In this document: in pieces, positions 16,247 to 18,977 of the stretch
How the letters are laid out: each line of letters starts with the position of its first letter
How positions within the stretch are numbered: position 1 is the first letter of the stretch
Assembly (NCBI GenBank): GCA_001304365.1
Contig: LJNA01000007.1
Location: 1 to 18,977 of the forward strand
Source: Syntrophobacter sp. DG_60
GTDB taxonomy: Bacteria; Desulfobacterota; Desulfofervidia; Desulfofervidales; DG-60
Reading direction: 5' to 3'
Length of the DNA stretch: 18,977 bases
Translations under genes and position numbers: made by a program
The notes under the pieces: model-generated
The model's database searches: none
The model's input: the letters and a program-made list of their open reading frames with translations, nothing else
Told to the model about the DNA's origin: nothing

Positions 16247-17325
16247 ATTTCTTTAAAATTCAAAATAAGTTTTTTATTCTCTTCTGGCCTACCAATAGTA
16301 ATACGTAAATATTCTTTCATTCCATAACCTTCCATAGACCTTACAATAATGCCTCTGGATAGTAATTCTTTACAAATAAACCCTGCCTTATTAGATAAAT
16401 ATACCAATAAGAAATTGGCTTCGCTAGGAACTGTCATAATGCCAAGTTTCTTAAATTCACTTATTAAATAGGCCCTTCCTTCCCAAACCATTTTCTTTGT
16501 TTTCTCTAAAAATTCTTCATCATCTAAGGCAGCTAGGGCACCTATTTGGGCCAAACTATTCACACTAAAGGGGTCCCTTACCAACTGAAGATAATAGGCC
16601 AGAGAAGCATCTAAGATACCATAGCCAATCCTTAGGCCTGCTAGACCATATGACTTTGAAAATGTGCGCAAGATAATCAAATTTTTAAAATCTTTTAAAT
16701 AATCTAAGCTATTAATCCTTTTAGAGTCCTCTATAAAATCAACATAGGCCTCATCCAAGACAATTATGGTAGAAGAAGGCGTTTTCTCTAAAAAACTTTC
16801 CCATTCAGAGACACTAAAAACAGTGCCTGTAGGATTGTGAGGATTATTAATAAAAATGAGCTTCGTTCTTTTAGTCACCTTTTTTAAAATTCCATTTAAA
16901 TCTATCTTAAATGCTGATAGCGGTACTCTAACAATGTTTGTATGATGCAGATGAGCAATCTTTTCATAGATAGAAAAACTTGATGAGGGGATAATGACTT
17001 CATCATTGGACAATAAAAAGACGCGGCCAACTAGCCCCATAATTTCATCAGAGCCATTTCCTAAAACAATTTGCTCTTGCCTTACATTTAGCCTCTGTGC
17101 CAATTTTTTACGTAGCCTCCATCCGGAACCAGAGGGATAGCGATGGAGATAAGGCAGTGCCTCCTTAATGGCCTCTATGGCTTTAGGAGAAGGCCCTATG
17201 GCATTTTCATTTGAGGCTAACTTAATGACCTCACTAATGCCGTATTCCCTTTTTACTTCCTCAATGGGCTTACCTGGAGTATATGGCTTTAATGAGCGGA
17301 TATATTCAGGAATGCCAAATTTCAC
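16231..17325 (-). CDS. hisC: Histidinol-phosphate aminotransferase
   Basis: HisC is a fold-type I PLP enzyme that converts imidazole-acetol phosphate and glutamate to histidinol phosphate in histidine synthesis. The product is 364 residues. It contains ASNENAIGPSP (37-47), the cofactor Asn161 in NNPHNPTG, Asp191 in LDEAYVDF, the PLP lysine Lys224 in TFSKSYGLAG and the arginine-rich LRIGYG. Related aminotransferases for aromatic amino acids share these motifs, so some breadth of substrate is possible. The start is GTG at 17325, with TAA directly before it in frame, so no earlier start exists. There is no SD, and the putative -10 ends 7 nt before GTG, suggesting a leaderless message. It heads the seven-gene operon and overlaps cmk by 16 nt. 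Confidence 0.93.
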   Translation of the reverse strand: MKFGIPEYIRSLKPYTPGKPIEEVKREYGISEVIKLASNENAIGPSPKAIEAIKEALPYLHRYPSGSGWRLRKKLAQRLNVRQEQIVLGNGSDEIMGLVGRVFLLSNDEVIIPSSSFSIYEKIAHLHHTNIVRVPLSAFKIDLNGILKKVTKRTKLIFINNPHNPTGTVFSVSEWESFLEKTPSSTIIVLDEAYVDFIEDSKRINSLDYLKDFKNLIILRTFSKSYGLAGLRIGYGILDASLAYYLQLVRDPFSVNSLAQIGALAALDDEEFLEKTKKMVWEGRAYLISEFKKLGIMTVPSEANFLLVYLSNKAGFICKELLSRGIIVRSMEGYGMKEYLRITIGRPEENKKLILNFKEIWEKV

Positions 17326-17332
17326 TTAAAAG

Positions 17333-17361
17333 CTTATAACTTAAAAAGAATGAAAAATCAA
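17333..17361 (-). promoter_or_regulatory. Candidate promoter of the hisC-cmk-rpsA-sppA operon
   Basis: On the minus strand, TTGATT (17361-17356) and TATAAG (17338-17333) are 17 bp apart. The -10 box ends 7 nt before the hisC GTG, so the predicted transcript would begin at or next to the start codon. Confidence 0.5.
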
Positions 17362-17406
17362 CACTACTCTTTAAGATTAACAAATTTTCTGGAGTAATTC
17401 GCAGAG

Positions 17407-17434
17407 TTGACAAAATAATGCAAATGAATAAAAA
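17407..17434 (+). promoter_or_regulatory. Candidate promoter of polX
   Basis: A perfect TTGACA (17407-17412) is followed after 16 bp by TAAAAA (17429-17434), a 4/6 match to the -10 consensus. A start near 17441 would leave almost no leader before the ATG at 17444, in keeping with the absence of an SD there. In such AT-rich sequence the -10 is uncertain. Confidence 0.35.
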
Positions 17435-17443
17435 AATAAAATT

Positions 17444-18977
17444 ATGAAAAATAAACAAGTAGCTGACGTTTTTAATCATGTTGCTGACATTTTAGAGATA
17501 AAAGGTGAAAATCCATTTAGGGTAAGGGCTTATAGGAAGGCAGCACAGAATATTGAAAATCTGGCAGAAGATATTGAGGAAATCGCGAAAAGGGACGGAC
17601 TTTATAATATCCCAGGGATCGGAAAGGATTTGGCCCAAAAAATTAAAGAAATCTTGGATACAAAAACATTTAAGGGCTATGAGAAGTTAAAAGAAGAAGT
17701 CCCTGATAGCCTTGTCAGCCTGCTATCTGTCCCAGGCGTGGGCCCACGCACTGCAAAGATTCTCTACGATAAATTTGGGGCAATTGATTTAAATAAGCTA
17801 GAAAAACTCTGTTTAGAAAGAAAGATCCAAGGGCTACCAGGGATTAAGGCCAAGACAGAAGAAAATATCTTAAAGGGCATTCAATTGGTAAAAAGAGGTA
17901 TGGAGAGACGTCCATTGGGGGCTATTCTGCCTATAGCTGAGCAAGTTATAGAGATATTAAAGAAAAAATGCCCTTTAGACCGTATTGATGTAGCAGGTAG
18001 TGTGAGAAGGAAAAGGGAAACCATAAAAGATATAGATATCTTAATCTGCTCCTCCCATCCACGAAAGGTGATGGATGTATTTACCAATTCACCTTTAGTC
18101 CATGAGATCATTGCAAAGGGGGAGACAAAGTCCAGTATTCGCACCAGTGATGGTCTACAGATTGATTTAAGGGTAGTGGATCGCTCATGTTATGGTGCTG
18201 CATTATGCTACTTTACTGGTTCTAAGGCCCATAATATCAGAATTCGTGAACTGGCTGTTAAAAGGGGCCTAAAGATAAGCGAATATGGCATATTTAAAAA
18301 CGATAAGTGTATTGGTGGAAAAGAGGAGATAGATGTATTTAATGTAGTGGATTTACCATATATTCCACCAGAGTTAAGGGAAGACAGAGGTGAAATCGAA
18401 GCAGCTATGGAAGGGATCTTACCAAAACTTGTAGAGATGGACGAAATAAAAGGAGATATGCATGTCCATTCCAAATACAGTGATGGAGCAGCCACACTTC
18501 CTGAGATTGCAAAAAAGGCAAAGGAAATGGGACTAGAATGGGTAGCCATTACCGATCATTCCCAGGGTTTAAGGGTTGCCCGCGGTGTCTCCATTGAAGA
18601 TCTAAGAAAAAAAAGGGCTGAGATAGATGCGTTTAATCGCAGCAATATGGACGTAAAACTCTTGTGTGGAACAGAGGTAGATATCCTATCAGATGGTAAG
18701 TTGGATTATCCTGATGAGGTATTGGCACAGTTAGATGTAGTAGTTGCAGCTATTCATGCAGGATTTAAGCAAGCTGAAGCCATTTTGACAAAGAGGATTG
18801 TCTCTGCTATGGAGAATCCATATGTCCATATCATTGCCCACCCTACAGGGAGACTAATTGGCGAAAGGGAGGCATACGCCCTAAGCCTAGAGAGGGTATT
18901 TGATGTAGCTGCAAAGACATGCACATGTATGGAAATCAATGCATACTATAAAAGATTAGACCTAAACGATGTCCTTA
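17444..18977 (+). CDS. polX: DNA polymerase family X with PHP domain, PolX (partial, C-terminus beyond right edge)
   Basis: Bacterial PolX is a gap-filling repair polymerase with a PHP-type 3'-5' exonuclease domain. About 511 codons are present of a protein usually near 570. The N-terminal 8-kDa-like region has helix-hairpin-helix motifs: NIPGIGKDLAQKI (55-67), SVPGVGPRTAKIL (95-107) and LPGIKAKTEENIL (131-143). The polymerase centre is AGSVRRKRETIKDIDIL (184-200) with metal ligands Asp196 and Asp198, and the third is Asp241 in QIDLRVVD. The PHP domain shows DMHVHSKYSDG with His340/His342, TDH at 370-372, Glu411, His438 and HPTG at 466-469, so the exonuclease site looks intact. The frame is open to the edge with no break. 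The ATG at 17444 lacks an SD; a 9-codon ORF (17418-17447) overlaps it by ATGA. It is divergent from hisC. Confidence 0.94.
   Translation, partial: MKNKQVADVFNHVADILEIKGENPFRVRAYRKAAQNIENLAEDIEEIAKRDGLYNIPGIGKDLAQKIKEILDTKTFKGYEKLKEEVPDSLVSLLSVPGVGPRTAKILYDKFGAIDLNKLEKLCLERKIQGLPGIKAKTEENILKGIQLVKRGMERRPLGAILPIAEQVIEILKKKCPLDRIDVAGSVRRKRETIKDIDILICSSHPRKVMDVFTNSPLVHEIIAKGETKSSIRTSDGLQIDLRVVDRSCYGAALCYFTGSKAHNIRIRELAVKRGLKISEYGIFKNDKCIGGKEEIDVFNVVDLPYIPPELREDRGEIEAAMEGILPKLVEMDEIKGDMHVHSKYSDGAATLPEIAKKAKEMGLEWVAITDHSQGLRVARGVSIEDLRKKRAEIDAFNRSNMDVKLLCGTEVDILSDGKLDYPDEVLAQLDVVVAAIHAGFKQAEAILTKRIVSAMENPYVHIIAHPTGRLIGEREAYALSLERVFDVAAKTCTCMEINAYYKRLDLNDVL

Noticed and set aside
1..18977. CRISPR array, prophage, transposase, toxin-antitoxin or defence genes
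   Set aside because: No regularly spaced direct repeats and no recognisable proteins of these classes on either strand; the genes are core housekeeping functions.

Overview
The window is ordinary bacterial chromosome, AT-rich and densely coded, with frequent AGG/AGA arginine codons. The best guess is a low-GC member of the Desulfobacterota (former Deltaproteobacteria), perhaps a thermophilic lineage. This rests on the tRNA-Leu/tig/clpP/clpX/lon order, the hisC-cmk-rpsA-(...)-sppA-ihf-DUF4911 order, a Cys-rich HisRS and a probable non-discriminating AspRS. Taxonomy is inference; no search was possible.

Layout. 1-2242 (minus, cut by the left edge): a large polytopic membrane protein with a central spermidine-synthase-like domain. 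2341-8082 (plus): a good sigma70-type promoter, tRNA-Leu(TAG), then tig, clpP, clpX and lon, i.e. a nascent-chain chaperone followed by two ATP-dependent protease systems. 8083-8497: a 415-bp non-coding stretch, unusually rich in palindromes, with a possible promoter and a possible 25-codon ORF. 8498-11585 (plus): hisS and aspS. 11610-17325 (minus): a tightly packed seven-gene operon read leftward, hisC, cmk, rpsA, a degenerate CaCA-type membrane protein, sppA, an HU/IHF-like protein and a DUF4911 protein, with junctions ranging from a 16-nt overlap to a 5-nt gap. 17444-18977 (plus, cut by the right edge): polX, a family-X DNA polymerase with a PHP domain, divergent from hisC.

How the genes work together. 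tig-clpP-clpX-lon is a protein quality-control operon whose first mRNA gene begins 9 nt after a tRNA 3' end. hisS-aspS charge tRNAs. The minus-strand operon mixes nucleotide metabolism (cmk), translation (rpsA), amino-acid synthesis (hisC), membrane proteolysis (sppA) and a nucleoid-type protein.

No CRISPR array, insertion sequence, phage gene or obvious defence system was seen. The parts most worth a second look are the lon-hisS spacer (two related hairpins with compensatory changes, a 12-bp hairpin, a long inverted repeat, and a promoter/SD/small-ORF arrangement), the CaCA-like protein with a broken second alpha repeat, the divergent HU/IHF-like protein, and the hisC/polX divergent region where both genes may be leaderless.
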